A stretch of 34,535 bases of DNA, taken from assembly GCA_022708055.1 (NCBI GenBank), contig JAKIZK010000016.1:1-34535 (forward strand), written 5' to 3'. Source of the stretch: Bacteroidota bacterium. GTDB lineage: Bacteria; Bacteroidota; Bacteroidia; Chitinophagales; Chitinophagaceae. Within the stretch, counting starts at the first letter, position 1, and every line of letters starts with the position of its first letter. Below the pieces are notes generated by a model, which saw only the letters and a program-made list of their open reading frames with translations, was not told where the DNA came from and made no database searches. A program made the translations under genes and the position numbers. Of the stretch, positions 16,747 through 23,797 are shown piece after piece.

Positions 16747-16775
16747 CAAAAATATTTTGGGAACCTCTTAACAAA
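16747..16775 (-). promoter_or_regulatory. Promoter for the primary sigma factor gene
   Basis: The minus strand has TTTG (16775-16772), a 17-bp spacer and TATTTTTG (16754-16747). Both boxes match the consensus, but the spacer is slightly shorter than the usual 19-21 bp. It predicts a leader of about 140 nt, which contains a small AGTCA/TGACT symmetry at 16649-16663. Confidence 0.45.
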
Positions 16776-16895
16776 AAAATTAAGGTGAATTCAATACAAG
16801 TCAACGATTTGCCAAAAAAATAAACAAAAAAAATATTTTGCTACTGTTATTATTTCTCTATTATTGCACCTATTGAATTGATTAGGAGCAAGAAA

Positions 16896-17273
16896 ATGAG
16901 TAAGCAATTATATATTTTGGAATATCCGGTTAGGTGTTCGCCTAATATTTTGTATGAATTTTTGTCAACCCCGGCTGGTTTGGGCGAGTGGTTTGCGGAT
17001 AATGTAGATGAAATGGATGGTGTTTATTATTTTAACTGGAGTGGTACTGTTGAGAAAGCTGAACTATTGGATAATGAACCTGACAAGTTTATCCGCTTTC
17101 GTTGGCTTACATCAGCCAAAACTGAATATTTTGAATTTAGTATTGATAAATCAGAAATTACGAATCAGACTATTTTGGTTATCAAAGATTTTGCTGAGAA
17201 AAAAGACATCAAAGATCAAAGTTTGCTTTGGGATTATCAGGTAAAAGAACTTTTTCACCGGTTGGGCAACTAG
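16896..17273 (+). CDS. START-like (SRPBCC-fold) domain protein
   Basis: The ATG at 16896 gives a 125-residue protein; an upstream in-frame TTG (16878) would add only unrelated residues. The sequence LEYPVRCSPNILYEFLSTPAGLGEWFADNV, with later FRWL and EYFEFSI segments, matches the Bacteroidota START-like family, a small helix-grip fold that usually binds hydrophobic ligands. No catalytic residues are evident and the ligand is unknown. A TTTG (16808-16811) and an ATATTTTG-like box (16833-16840) upstream could be its promoter. It converges on the gene at 17284, with 10 bp between stops. Confidence 0.8.
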   Translation: MSKQLYILEYPVRCSPNILYEFLSTPAGLGEWFADNVDEMDGVYYFNWSGTVEKAELLDNEPDKFIRFRWLTSAKTEYFEFSIDKSEITNQTILVIKDFAEKKDIKDQSLLWDYQVKELFHRLGN

Positions 17274-17283
17274 TCTTCCCCGC

Positions 17284-17883
17284 CTATTTTATTATTTTAA
17301 TAAAAAGCTCAAAGTGTTGCAGCAGAAATTGTTCTGCTTCATCCCAATTCATTAAAGGAATGGCAGCGACTATTTTTACAAAATTGTTTTGAGAAATGAT
17401 TTGTTTGTATTCCTGCAAATGGGTTTGTTGTATTAATTTATAGTTGGACTGTCCTAAATGATGCTCCCACGGATCAGTATTTATACAGATAAAATAATTT
17501 TCATTGGATAATTGATGATAAGCATTTTTCAAATTTTCAATTGCATCCTTTTGATGTATGCCCGCAAGGTGAAGCGTTGTGCTGAAAAAATTTCCCCACC
17601 AAAACATAGTTCTTATTGCTAATATATCTTCTTTACCAAATACTCTTGGAAAATCAAGCAACTGCCAGGGTAATCCCTCATAGTTTTCTCCTTTAGCAAT
17701 TTTGGGTGCTGCTTGCAAAAATTCTGTTTTTAATAATCTACCGGCTATGGCTTGTTGTTTTGAAGCAAGCTGTCCCAAAAGCTGATTCACTTTTGCTGCT
17801 ATGCTATTCTTTGTTAAAATAATTTCTGAATTACTAATGAGTTCTGCCTCCTTTGCCGAAAGCCTTATTTTTGTCGGGTTCAT
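17284..17883 (-). CDS. Conserved-looking cytosolic protein of unknown function
   Basis: I do not recognise a family. The 199-residue product has no signal peptide or membrane helix. It starts MNPTKIRLSAKEAELISNSE, followed by a helical N-terminal part, a Trp/Phe-rich middle (GLPWQLLDFPRVF, MFWWGNFFS) and a C-terminal segment with NTDPWEHHLG. The aromatic, His-containing motifs look conserved rather than random. It diverges from the LptF/LptG-type gene with only 14 bp between start codons, so their promoters must lie inside each other's coding sequence. A TATCTTTA box on the minus strand lies close to its ATG. Confidence 0.65.
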   Translation of the reverse strand: MNPTKIRLSAKEAELISNSEIILTKNSIAAKVNQLLGQLASKQQAIAGRLLKTEFLQAAPKIAKGENYEGLPWQLLDFPRVFGKEDILAIRTMFWWGNFFSTTLHLAGIHQKDAIENLKNAYHQLSNENYFICINTDPWEHHLGQSNYKLIQQTHLQEYKQIISQNNFVKIVAAIPLMNWDEAEQFLLQHFELFIKIIK

Positions 17884-17897
17884 ATTATTAAAGATAA

Positions 17898-19313
17898 GTG
17901 TTCAAAAAATTAGATAAACTCATTGTTAAGGCTTTTGTAGGGCCTTTTATTGCCACGTTCTTTATTACCCTTTTTGTACTGGTACTTCAGTTTTTCTGGT
18001 TGTATATTGATGATTTTGTTGGTAAAGGACTGAGCACAGATATTATTTTTCGATTTATTTTATATCAAAGTGCTGTATTGGTTCCATTGGCGCTTCCATT
18101 GGCAGTGCTACTTTCTTCTTTAATGACTTTTGGAAACCTGGGAGAAAGTTTTGAGCTGGTTGCAATAAAATCAGCCGGCATTTCGCTGTTGCGGTTTATG
18201 CGTCCTTTGTTTATTGCATGTTTATTTATTAGCGGAATCGCATTTTTGTTTTCCAATAATATTATTCCGGTGGCCAATTTAAAATCGAGAACCTTGCTGT
18301 CGGATATTGTATATGCAAAACCGGCATTTGATTTAAAAGAAGGCGTGTTCTATGATAAGATAAATGGCTTCGCAATCAAGATTGGCAAAAAAGAAGCCGA
18401 CAGTATTATCAAAGATGTAATTGTTTATGAACAGGGCAATCCGCTACAGGATAATTTTATAATAGCGGATAGTGGTGTAATGCGTGTTACTGGGAATAAA
18501 AGATTTTTAGAATTTAATTTAAAAAACGGATGGCGTTATCAGGAGCGGGGCGCCGGCTATGGCACAGAAGGGGGAACAGAATTTGTGCGCATAGGATTTA
18601 AAGATTACAAGAAGCAGTTTGACCTGAGTTCTTTTAAAATAAGCTGGACCAACGATAGCGTGAATAAGAATAATGAAAAGATGTATAGTATGCGCCAATT
18701 GAGCCGGGCTATCGATTCACTTCAAAAAGCTAATGACAGTATTAATTTACGTTCTGCAAGAGATTTTTTCATGTCGTACCGGTTTCCTGATCTTATGGAT
18801 TCAGCATGGCAGGCCAAACCTTTGAATTTAAATAAAGTTGCAAAGTTTAGTGAGCTATTGCCTGATTCTGCCCGATATGCTATTATTGATAGAGTAAAGG
18901 AAAATGCTATGAGTATAAAAGGCAGTGCCGAATCAATGGCTATGGTAGAAAAAGATCGTAGCAAAGTACTGCGTAAACACAAAATTGAATGGCACCGAAA
19001 AATTACATTGTCAATAGCCTGTTTGGTGCTATTTCTTATAGGTGCACCGCTGGGTTCTATTATCAGAAAAGGGGGGCTGGGTACGCCTCTCATTTTTGCA
19101 ATCGCTTTTTTTATGGTCTTTTATTTTTCAAGCACTACCGGCGAAAAATTTGCTAAAGAAAATTCAATGACTCCCTTTTCCGGTATGTGGCTGGCTACAA
19201 TGGTATTGGTACCTATTGGCATTTTTCTTACTTACAAAGCCATGCACGACTCCCAACTTTTTAATAAGGAATGGTATAACCGTTTTACCAAGTATTTTAA
19301 GAAGAGGCGATAA
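17898..19313 (+). CDS. LptF/LptG-family lipopolysaccharide export permease
   Basis: The 471-residue inner-membrane protein matches the YjgP/YjgQ family, which forms the permease of the LptB2FG transporter moving LPS from the inner membrane. Three N-terminal helices (about 13-35, 52-75, 98-118) precede a large periplasmic beta-jellyroll domain (about 120-360), then three C-terminal helices (about 370-450). The start is GTG at 17898, and MFKKLDKLIVKAFVGPF is the normal family beginning. Whether it plays the LptF or LptG role cannot be decided. A TATTTTTG box at 17866-17873, inside the divergent gene, predicts a short leader. The periplasmic domain has an unusually long Lys/Asn/Ser-rich insert near 240-330. 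Confidence 0.9.
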   Translation: MFKKLDKLIVKAFVGPFIATFFITLFVLVLQFFWLYIDDFVGKGLSTDIIFRFILYQSAVLVPLALPLAVLLSSLMTFGNLGESFELVAIKSAGISLLRFMRPLFIACLFISGIAFLFSNNIIPVANLKSRTLLSDIVYAKPAFDLKEGVFYDKINGFAIKIGKKEADSIIKDVIVYEQGNPLQDNFIIADSGVMRVTGNKRFLEFNLKNGWRYQERGAGYGTEGGTEFVRIGFKDYKKQFDLSSFKISWTNDSVNKNNEKMYSMRQLSRAIDSLQKANDSINLRSARDFFMSYRFPDLMDSAWQAKPLNLNKVAKFSELLPDSARYAIIDRVKENAMSIKGSAESMAMVEKDRSKVLRKHKIEWHRKITLSIACLVLFLIGAPLGSIIRKGGLGTPLIFAIAFFMVFYFSSTTGEKFAKENSMTPFSGMWLATMVLVPIGIFLTYKAMHDSQLFNKEWYNRFTKYFKKRR

Positions 19314-19351
19314 ATTATTTTTTCAATACAGCCTGCTCATTCAGTTTTCTG

Positions 19352-19359
19352 TATTTTCG
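19352..19359 (+). promoter_or_regulatory. -7-like box before the lipoprotein gene
   Basis: TATTTTCG (one mismatch to TAnnTTTG) lies 21 bp before the lipoprotein ATG. The same variant occurs before cysH. No clear TTTG is seen at the right distance. Confidence 0.35.
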
Positions 19360-19379
19360 AAATACCAAAACTCATCTAT

Positions 19380-20165
19380 ATGAAAAAAATTTCATTCTTA
19401 CTTTTATTAGCAACCACCTTTGGTTGTAACAATACAGCTGATAAAAAATCTACCAACGGGCAGCAGGATTCTGCCGCTTCAACAACAGCGACTTCAACAG
19501 AAACAACAGAACCGGTACAGGAGCCTATTGAAGCTGTAAAAGGAAGTAAATCCGATATTCCCGAAAACATAAAAATGAAAGGTACATTGCAGGAAGTATG
19601 GAAGTGGAAAGATAAGCTGGGGGAAAATTTATTGATTACAACTTTGGTTGAACCTTATAGCGACAAAAGAGTAAACGAATTTGGTGAAACCGGTAATACT
19701 TCCGAATTGTTTGCTTTTCATTATACAAAAACGGGCGAAGTGCCATATAAGCAACTATGGATGATGACTGATGGGGTAACCTCTTGCCCCTTTGATATTA
19801 CCTGTGATTTTATAAAAAACTCCATAAAAGTAACCGACCTTGACAATGATGGCACTGCCGAAACGACCTTGCAGTATAAGTTGGCTTGCCGAAGTGATGT
19901 TTCTCCATCCAATATGAAACTGATCATGCACGAAGGTGTCGATAAATATGCACTACGTGGATTGATGTGGTACGGTATGCCTGAAACTGATTTTGAAGTG
20001 ATAGCAGATAATGCAAATCTGGAAACATTGCCCGGGTATAAAAAAGGAGGAGATGATTTTGTAAAGGAAATGGGCAGATATAGTACGGAAAAAGATTTTG
20101 CCAATGCCCCACGTCCATTTCTTCAATATGCACGCAAGCAATGGATCTATTTTATTAAAGAGTAA
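19380..20165 (+). CDS. Lipoprotein with an acidic DxDxDG motif
   Basis: The 261-residue protein has a lipoprotein signal peptide with acylation site Cys16 (ATTFGC), then a Thr/Ser/Gln/Glu-rich linker (about 20-55). The globular part contains DLDNDGTAET, a calcium-loop-like motif, followed by a LACRSDVSPSNMKLIMHEG segment. That combination resembles the family NCBI labels M949_RS01915 (surface polysaccharide biosynthesis protein); this is from memory and only moderately sure. It would sit in the outer or inner membrane facing the periplasm. It ends 8 bp before the CDF gene and may lead that operon. Confidence 0.7.
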   Translation: MKKISFLLLLATTFGCNNTADKKSTNGQQDSAASTTATSTETTEPVQEPIEAVKGSKSDIPENIKMKGTLQEVWKWKDKLGENLLITTLVEPYSDKRVNEFGETGNTSELFAFHYTKTGEVPYKQLWMMTDGVTSCPFDITCDFIKNSIKVTDLDNDGTAETTLQYKLACRSDVSPSNMKLIMHEGVDKYALRGLMWYGMPETDFEVIADNANLETLPGYKKGGDDFVKEMGRYSTEKDFANAPRPFLQYARKQWIYFIKE

Positions 20166-20173
20166 ATAAAAAA

Positions 20174-21163
20174 TTGTTGAACAAAGCAAGCCAAAACTTA
20201 AAGTTACAAAAATGGGTGGCAGCTATTTCGCTGTTGTTGCTCATCGTAAAGTTTTTTGCTTATTACATTACACATTCTGTTGCAATACTTACCGATGCAT
20301 TAGAGAGTATTGCAAATGTAGCCGCCGGCTTGATAGGGCTTTACAGCCTTTATGTGGCGGCCAAACCTCGAGATTTTGATCATCCTTATGGACATGGTAA
20401 GGCCGAATTTCTTTCTGCTGCGGTGGAGGGAACCTTAATTGTTAGCGCCGGTGCCATTATTTTGTATAAAGCCATAAAGAATTTACTTTACCCAATTCCT
20501 ATTCACCGGGTCGATTTTGGTATTTGGCTGGTGGCTGCAACTGCCGTTGTCAATTTTATTCTGGGATATTATTGTTTGCTTATTGGTAAAAAAAATAATT
20601 CATTGGCTTTGCTGGCCAGTGGCAAGCATTTGCTAAGCGACACCTGGTCCACTCTCGGAATCATTGTGGGTTTGGTGCTATTGCATTTTACAGGTTATAA
20701 ATGGATTGACGGTGTGGTGGCCATGCTGTTTGGTTTGCTCATCATATATACAGGCTATAAAATATTACGCCGTTCTATTGCCGGCATTATGGATGAAGCG
20801 GATATAAAATTACTTTCACATTTGGTAACACTATTGAATCATAACCGGAGTGTAAATTGGATTGATTTGCATAATCTGCGAGTGATAAAATATGGCAGTG
20901 TTTTGCATATAGATTGTCACCTTACAGTGCCCTGGTTTCTCAATGTAAATGAAGCACACAACGAAGTGGATGCATTGTCGGCCTTAGTAAGAAAAGAATT
21001 TGGCGAAGCGGTTGAGTTGTTTGTACACACCGACGGTTGCCTGCCATTTTCTTGCAAAATATGTAATAAAGAAAATTGTGCTGAAAGAAAGTATAATTTT
21101 GAAAAAAGAATTGACTGGACACTTGAAAACATTTCTCAAAATAAAAAACATGAATTAATCTAA
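20174..21163 (+). CDS. Cation diffusion facilitator (CDF) metal exporter
   Basis: The 329-residue protein has six membrane helices and a C-terminal cytosolic domain. CDF landmarks are present: HSVAILTDALES in helix 2 (Asp41), DHPYGHGK in the loop after helix 2 (69-76), and KHLLSDTWST in helix 5 (His152, Asp156). CDF carriers exchange protons for Zn, Fe, Co, Mn or similar; Ser45 occupies a position that is Asp in YiiP, so the metal is uncertain. An extra C-terminal stretch, CKICNKENCAE, carries three cysteines that may sense or bind metal. The start is TTG 8 bp after the previous stop, chosen because it gives the normal length before helix 1. osmC-like and rrf2 genes follow at 1 and 6 bp. Confidence 0.88.
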   Translation: MLNKASQNLKLQKWVAAISLLLLIVKFFAYYITHSVAILTDALESIANVAAGLIGLYSLYVAAKPRDFDHPYGHGKAEFLSAAVEGTLIVSAGAIILYKAIKNLLYPIPIHRVDFGIWLVAATAVVNFILGYYCLLIGKKNNSLALLASGKHLLSDTWSTLGIIVGLVLLHFTGYKWIDGVVAMLFGLLIIYTGYKILRRSIAGIMDEADIKLLSHLVTLLNHNRSVNWIDLHNLRVIKYGSVLHIDCHLTVPWFLNVNEAHNEVDALSALVRKEFGEAVELFVHTDGCLPFSCKICNKENCAERKYNFEKRIDWTLENISQNKKHELI

Positions 21164-21164
21164 T

Positions 21165-21560
21165 ATGGCAAAAACAGTTTCTACTTGGGTGCAGGGTCAT
21201 GAATTTGAAGCAATACATGAAGGCAATAAAATTAAAATGGATGGCGATAACAAAAACGGCCACGGACCCAAAGCTTTATTATTGTCGGCAATTGCAGGCT
21301 GCTCCGGAATAGATGTAGTGGATATACTTACCAAAATGAGAGTCGATTTCTCTGATTTTAAGATTGAGGTTGAAGCAGATCAAACGGAAGAGCATCCTAA
21401 AGTTTTTAAAGACATACATGTGCTTTATAAAATGAAGACAGATGTTGAAAATGAAGATAAGGTGCGAAAGGCAATCGATCTTTCGCTGGAAAAATATTGT
21501 GGAGTAGCAGCGATGCTGCAAAAAAATTCTGCCATTAGTTATTCATTATTGTTGAACTAG
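21165..21560 (+). CDS. OsmC/Ohr-family peroxide-reactive protein
   Basis: The 131-residue protein has the OsmC fold signature, with two conserved cysteines: Cys46 in AIAGCSGIDV and Cys112 in EKYCGVAAML. In the family these reduce organic hydroperoxides or act on other sulfur species; members of the YhfA subgroup have no assigned substrate. It starts 1 bp after the CDF stop and ends 6 bp before the Rrf2 gene, so the three are almost surely one transcript. The link to metal export and sulfur regulation suggests a thiol or sulfide-stress role, which is inference. Confidence 0.88.
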   Translation: MAKTVSTWVQGHEFEAIHEGNKIKMDGDNKNGHGPKALLLSAIAGCSGIDVVDILTKMRVDFSDFKIEVEADQTEEHPKVFKDIHVLYKMKTDVENEDKVRKAIDLSLEKYCGVAAMLQKNSAISYSLLLN

Positions 21561-21566
21561 TTTTTT

Positions 21567-21974
21567 ATGCTTTCTAAAAGATCTCAATATGCGTTTAAGG
21601 CATTAACCTATCTGGCTGAAAAATATAATGCCGGACCAGTGCTTATTTCTGAGATAGCCAAAAAAAAGAAAATACCGTTGAAGTTTCTGGAAAATATTTT
21701 ACTTCAACTTAAAAAGGAAGGCTATCTGGATAGTAAAAAGGGCAAAGGAGGTGGCTATTTTTTGATTCAAAATCCTAAGAAAGTTAAGATTGCGCCTATA
21801 ATCAGAATTGTAAACGGACCCATTTCTATGCTTTCATGTGTAAGCCTGTACTTCTATAAGAAATGTAAAGATTGCGATGGACAAAACTGTGGTTTGAAGG
21901 AAATGATGACCGAAGTGCGGGATGCCTCGCTTAAAATACTTGAACACAGAACTTTACAAGATTTAATAGTTTAA
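21567..21974 (+). CDS. Rrf2-family regulator, candidate controller of the cys operon
   Basis: The 135-residue protein has the Rrf2 winged helix-turn-helix: MLSKRSQYAFKALTYLAEKY, the recognition region IPLKFLENILLQLKKEGYL and the wing KKGKGGGYFL. It then has a helix region with four cysteines (91, 100, 103, 108; spacing C-x8-C-x2-C-x4-C). IscR-type members carry a [2Fe-2S] cluster on three cysteines, while CymR-type members respond to cysteine synthase; the spacing here differs from IscR, so the sensed signal is open. It is last in the CDF-OsmC operon and immediately precedes the sulfate-assimilation genes, with two operator-like repeats in between. CymR-like control of cysteine synthesis is the simplest reading. 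Confidence 0.88.
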   Translation: MLSKRSQYAFKALTYLAEKYNAGPVLISEIAKKKKIPLKFLENILLQLKKEGYLDSKKGKGGGYFLIQNPKKVKIAPIIRIVNGPISMLSCVSLYFYKKCKDCDGQNCGLKEMMTEVRDASLKILEHRTLQDLIV

Positions 21975-21994
21975 GTAAAGTTTACAACATTTTC

Positions 21995-22017
21995 AGTCTA
22001 CTGGTTTGGTAGGGTGA
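21995..22017 (+). promoter_or_regulatory. Operator-like repeat, copy 1
   Basis: The core TCTACTGGTTTGGTAGG (21997-22013) has CTAC/GTAG symmetry and contains the TTTG of the predicted cysH promoter. A near copy lies at 22132-22154. It is a candidate site for the adjacent Rrf2 protein. Confidence 0.6.
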
Positions 22018-22036
22018 ATTTCCTCCCTTATTTTCG
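22005..22036 (+). promoter_or_regulatory. Predicted promoter for the cys operon
   Basis: TTTG (22005-22008), a 20-bp spacer and TATTTTCG (22029-22036, one mismatch to TAnnTTTG) fit the Bacteroidota promoter pattern. The -33 element lies inside operator copy 1, so bound repressor would block it. It predicts a leader of about 115-120 nt before the cysH ATG. Confidence 0.5.
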
Positions 22037-22102
22037 CACCTCAAGTCAACTGCTTAATATTTTCGGTAATTTCAGACTGTTTTAGTAACAAAAAGTACAA
22101 TT

Positions 22103-22122
22103 AGCCTAAACGGCTTTTTTTT
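22103..22122 (+). terminator. Short hairpin with T-run in the cys leader
   Basis: AGCC (22103-22106) pairs with GGCT (22112-22115) over a 5-nt loop, followed by an unbroken T-run to 22122. The stem is only 4 bp, so it is a weak terminator. It could end the rrf2 transcript or act as an attenuator if transcription starts at about 22042. Confidence 0.35.
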
Positions 22123-22124
22123 GG

Positions 22125-22143
22125 ATTCAATAGTCTATTGAAT
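22125..22143. repeat. Perfect 19-bp palindrome just before cysH
   Basis: ATTCAATAGTCTATTGAAT is a perfect palindrome around a single central base (9 + 1 + 9). It ends 18 bp before the cysH ATG and overlaps the left part of operator copy 2. Such symmetry is typical of a dimer-binding site. Confidence 0.65.
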
Positions 22144-22154
22144 AAGTAGGATAA
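22132..22154 (+). promoter_or_regulatory. Operator-like repeat, copy 2
   Basis: The core TCTATTGAATAAGTAGG (22134-22150) matches copy 1 at all positions except a few purine or pyrimidine swaps in the centre. It sits 137 bp downstream of copy 1 and 7 bp before the cysH ATG, where binding would block transcription elongation or translation initiation. Confidence 0.6.
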
Positions 22155-22161
22155 TAATTTT

Positions 22162-22860
22162 ATGACAAAAAAATATTTAGTAAATCAACTTTCAGACCTC
22201 GCTCTCGCTGATGGATTGGCACGGGTGGCAGCAATTTTCCCCGGCAAAGTTGCCTTTTCATCTTCAATGGGACAGGAAGATCAGCTGATTGCGGATGTCA
22301 TTTATAGAAAAAAAATTCCAATTAGGGTTTTTACACTGGATACCGGCCGCTTGTTTAACGAAACTTACGAACTGATAGAACGAACTCATGCACGATATAA
22401 ACAAAAGGTTGAAGTATTTTTTCCTGATGCAAGTGATGTAGAAGATTATATTGTAAATAAGGGTGTAAACGGTTTTTATGAAAGCGTGGAAAACAGAAAA
22501 ACTTGCTGTAACATAAGAAAAGTAAAACCGCTTGCAAGAGCTTTAAAAAATATGCAGGTTTGGATTACGGGTTTGCGAAGTGATCAGTCGGCAAACAGAA
22601 AAGAAATGGAGTTGATCGAAGTAGATGAACAATTTCATTTGTTTAAATATAATCCACTTATTCATTGGAGCTATCAACAGATAGTTGATTACTTACACGA
22701 GTGGAATGTGCCTTATAATCCTTTGCATGATAATGGCTTTATAAGTATAGGTTGCCAGCCCTGCACCAGAGCCATTTCGAATGGCGAAGACCATAGAGCC
22801 GGCAGGTGGTGGTGGGAAGTGTCGAAAAAAGAATGTGGTTTACATAATAGCAATAATTAA
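22162..22860 (+). CDS. cysH: APS-type adenylyl-sulfate reductase (CysH family)
   Basis: The 232-residue protein reduces activated sulfate to sulfite. It has the PP-loop-like SSSMGQEDQ (33-41), LDTGRLFNET, and the C-terminal catalytic KKECGLH (Cys225). It also carries the CC...CxxC pairs Cys115-Cys116 and Cys198-Cys201 that bind a [4Fe-4S] cluster and mark enzymes using APS directly rather than PAPS. This fits the absence of a cysC (APS kinase) gene or domain in the cluster. It is the first gene of the cys operon, preceded by two operator-like repeats. cysD follows after 7 bp. Confidence 0.95.
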   Translation: MTKKYLVNQLSDLALADGLARVAAIFPGKVAFSSSMGQEDQLIADVIYRKKIPIRVFTLDTGRLFNETYELIERTHARYKQKVEVFFPDASDVEDYIVNKGVNGFYESVENRKTCCNIRKVKPLARALKNMQVWITGLRSDQSANRKEMELIEVDEQFHLFKYNPLIHWSYQQIVDYLHEWNVPYNPLHDNGFISIGCQPCTRAISNGEDHRAGRWWWEVSKKECGLHNSNN

Positions 22861-22867
22861 TAAAAAC

Positions 22868-23776
22868 ATGAGTAACTATCAACTAGATTATCTGGAGCAA
22901 TTGGAGGCGGAAAGCATTCATATTTTTCGGGAAGTAGCCGGCCAGTTCGAAAAACCCGCTTTGTTATTCAGTGGTGGCAAAGATTCTATTACGCTGGTAC
23001 ACCTTGCCATGAAAGCATTTGCCCCGGCACAGTTTCCATTTCCATTAGTTCATATTGATACGGGTCACAATTTTCCGGAAGCTTTGAATTTTCGTGATGC
23101 ATTGGCCAGAAAAATAAAGGCCACGCTGATAGTGCGAGAAGTGGAAGACACCATTCAACAAAGAAATTTAACCGAACCTAAAGGAAAGTTTCCAAGCAGA
23201 AACTGGTTGCAGACTTACACTTTGCTCGATACTATTGAAGAATTTCAATTTGACTGCTGTATTGGCGGCGCTCGCAGAGATGAGGAAAAAGCAAGAGCTA
23301 AAGAAAGAATATTTTCTGTAAGAGATGAGTTTGGCCAATGGGATCCCAAACTACAAAGACCTGAACTGTGGAATTGTTTCAACGGAAAAATTCACAAAGG
23401 CGAGAATGTAAGAGTGTTTCCAATCAGTAACTGGACCGAGCTTGATATATGGAATTACATTAGAAAAGAAAAAATTGAACTGCCTTCGATTTATTTCGCA
23501 CATGATAGAGATGTAATTGCTAACGATGGCCAACTGGTTGCTGTTAGCCATTTTATTAAGCCGTCAGCTTCAGACACTGTAGTTACCAAAAAAGTACGCT
23601 ATCGCACTGTAGGCGATATGACATGTACAGCCGCTGTAGAATCCAATGCTTCAACCCTGGATGAGGTTATCAACGAAATCATTGCCACCCGCATCAGCGA
23701 AAGAGGCGAAACCAGAATTGATGACCGGGTAACTGAGGCTGCGATGGAGGACAGAAAGAAAAACGGATATTTTTAA
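22868..23776 (+). CDS. cysD: Sulfate adenylyltransferase subunit 2
   Basis: The ATG at 22868 gives the normal 302-residue protein; a longer frame starting inside cysH adds 29 unrelated residues. CysD is the ATP-pyrophosphatase subunit that forms APS from ATP and sulfate together with the GTPase CysN. The PP-loop SGGKDS (35-40), the segment GGARRDEEKARAKERIFS, and the C-terminal ERGETRIDDR segment are complete. It lies between cysH and cysN with short gaps. Confidence 0.97.
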   Translation: MSNYQLDYLEQLEAESIHIFREVAGQFEKPALLFSGGKDSITLVHLAMKAFAPAQFPFPLVHIDTGHNFPEALNFRDALARKIKATLIVREVEDTIQQRNLTEPKGKFPSRNWLQTYTLLDTIEEFQFDCCIGGARRDEEKARAKERIFSVRDEFGQWDPKLQRPELWNCFNGKIHKGENVRVFPISNWTELDIWNYIRKEKIELPSIYFAHDRDVIANDGQLVAVSHFIKPSASDTVVTKKVRYRTVGDMTCTAAVESNASTLDEVINEIIATRISERGETRIDDRVTEAAMEDRKKNGYF

Positions 23777-23797
23777 TAATGAATAATTTTTTTTGAA

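Noticed and set aside
22781..22867. N-terminal extension of cysD inside cysH
   Set aside because: The extra 29 residues are not part of the CysD family and overlap the conserved end of cysH; the ATG at 22868 fits the family start.
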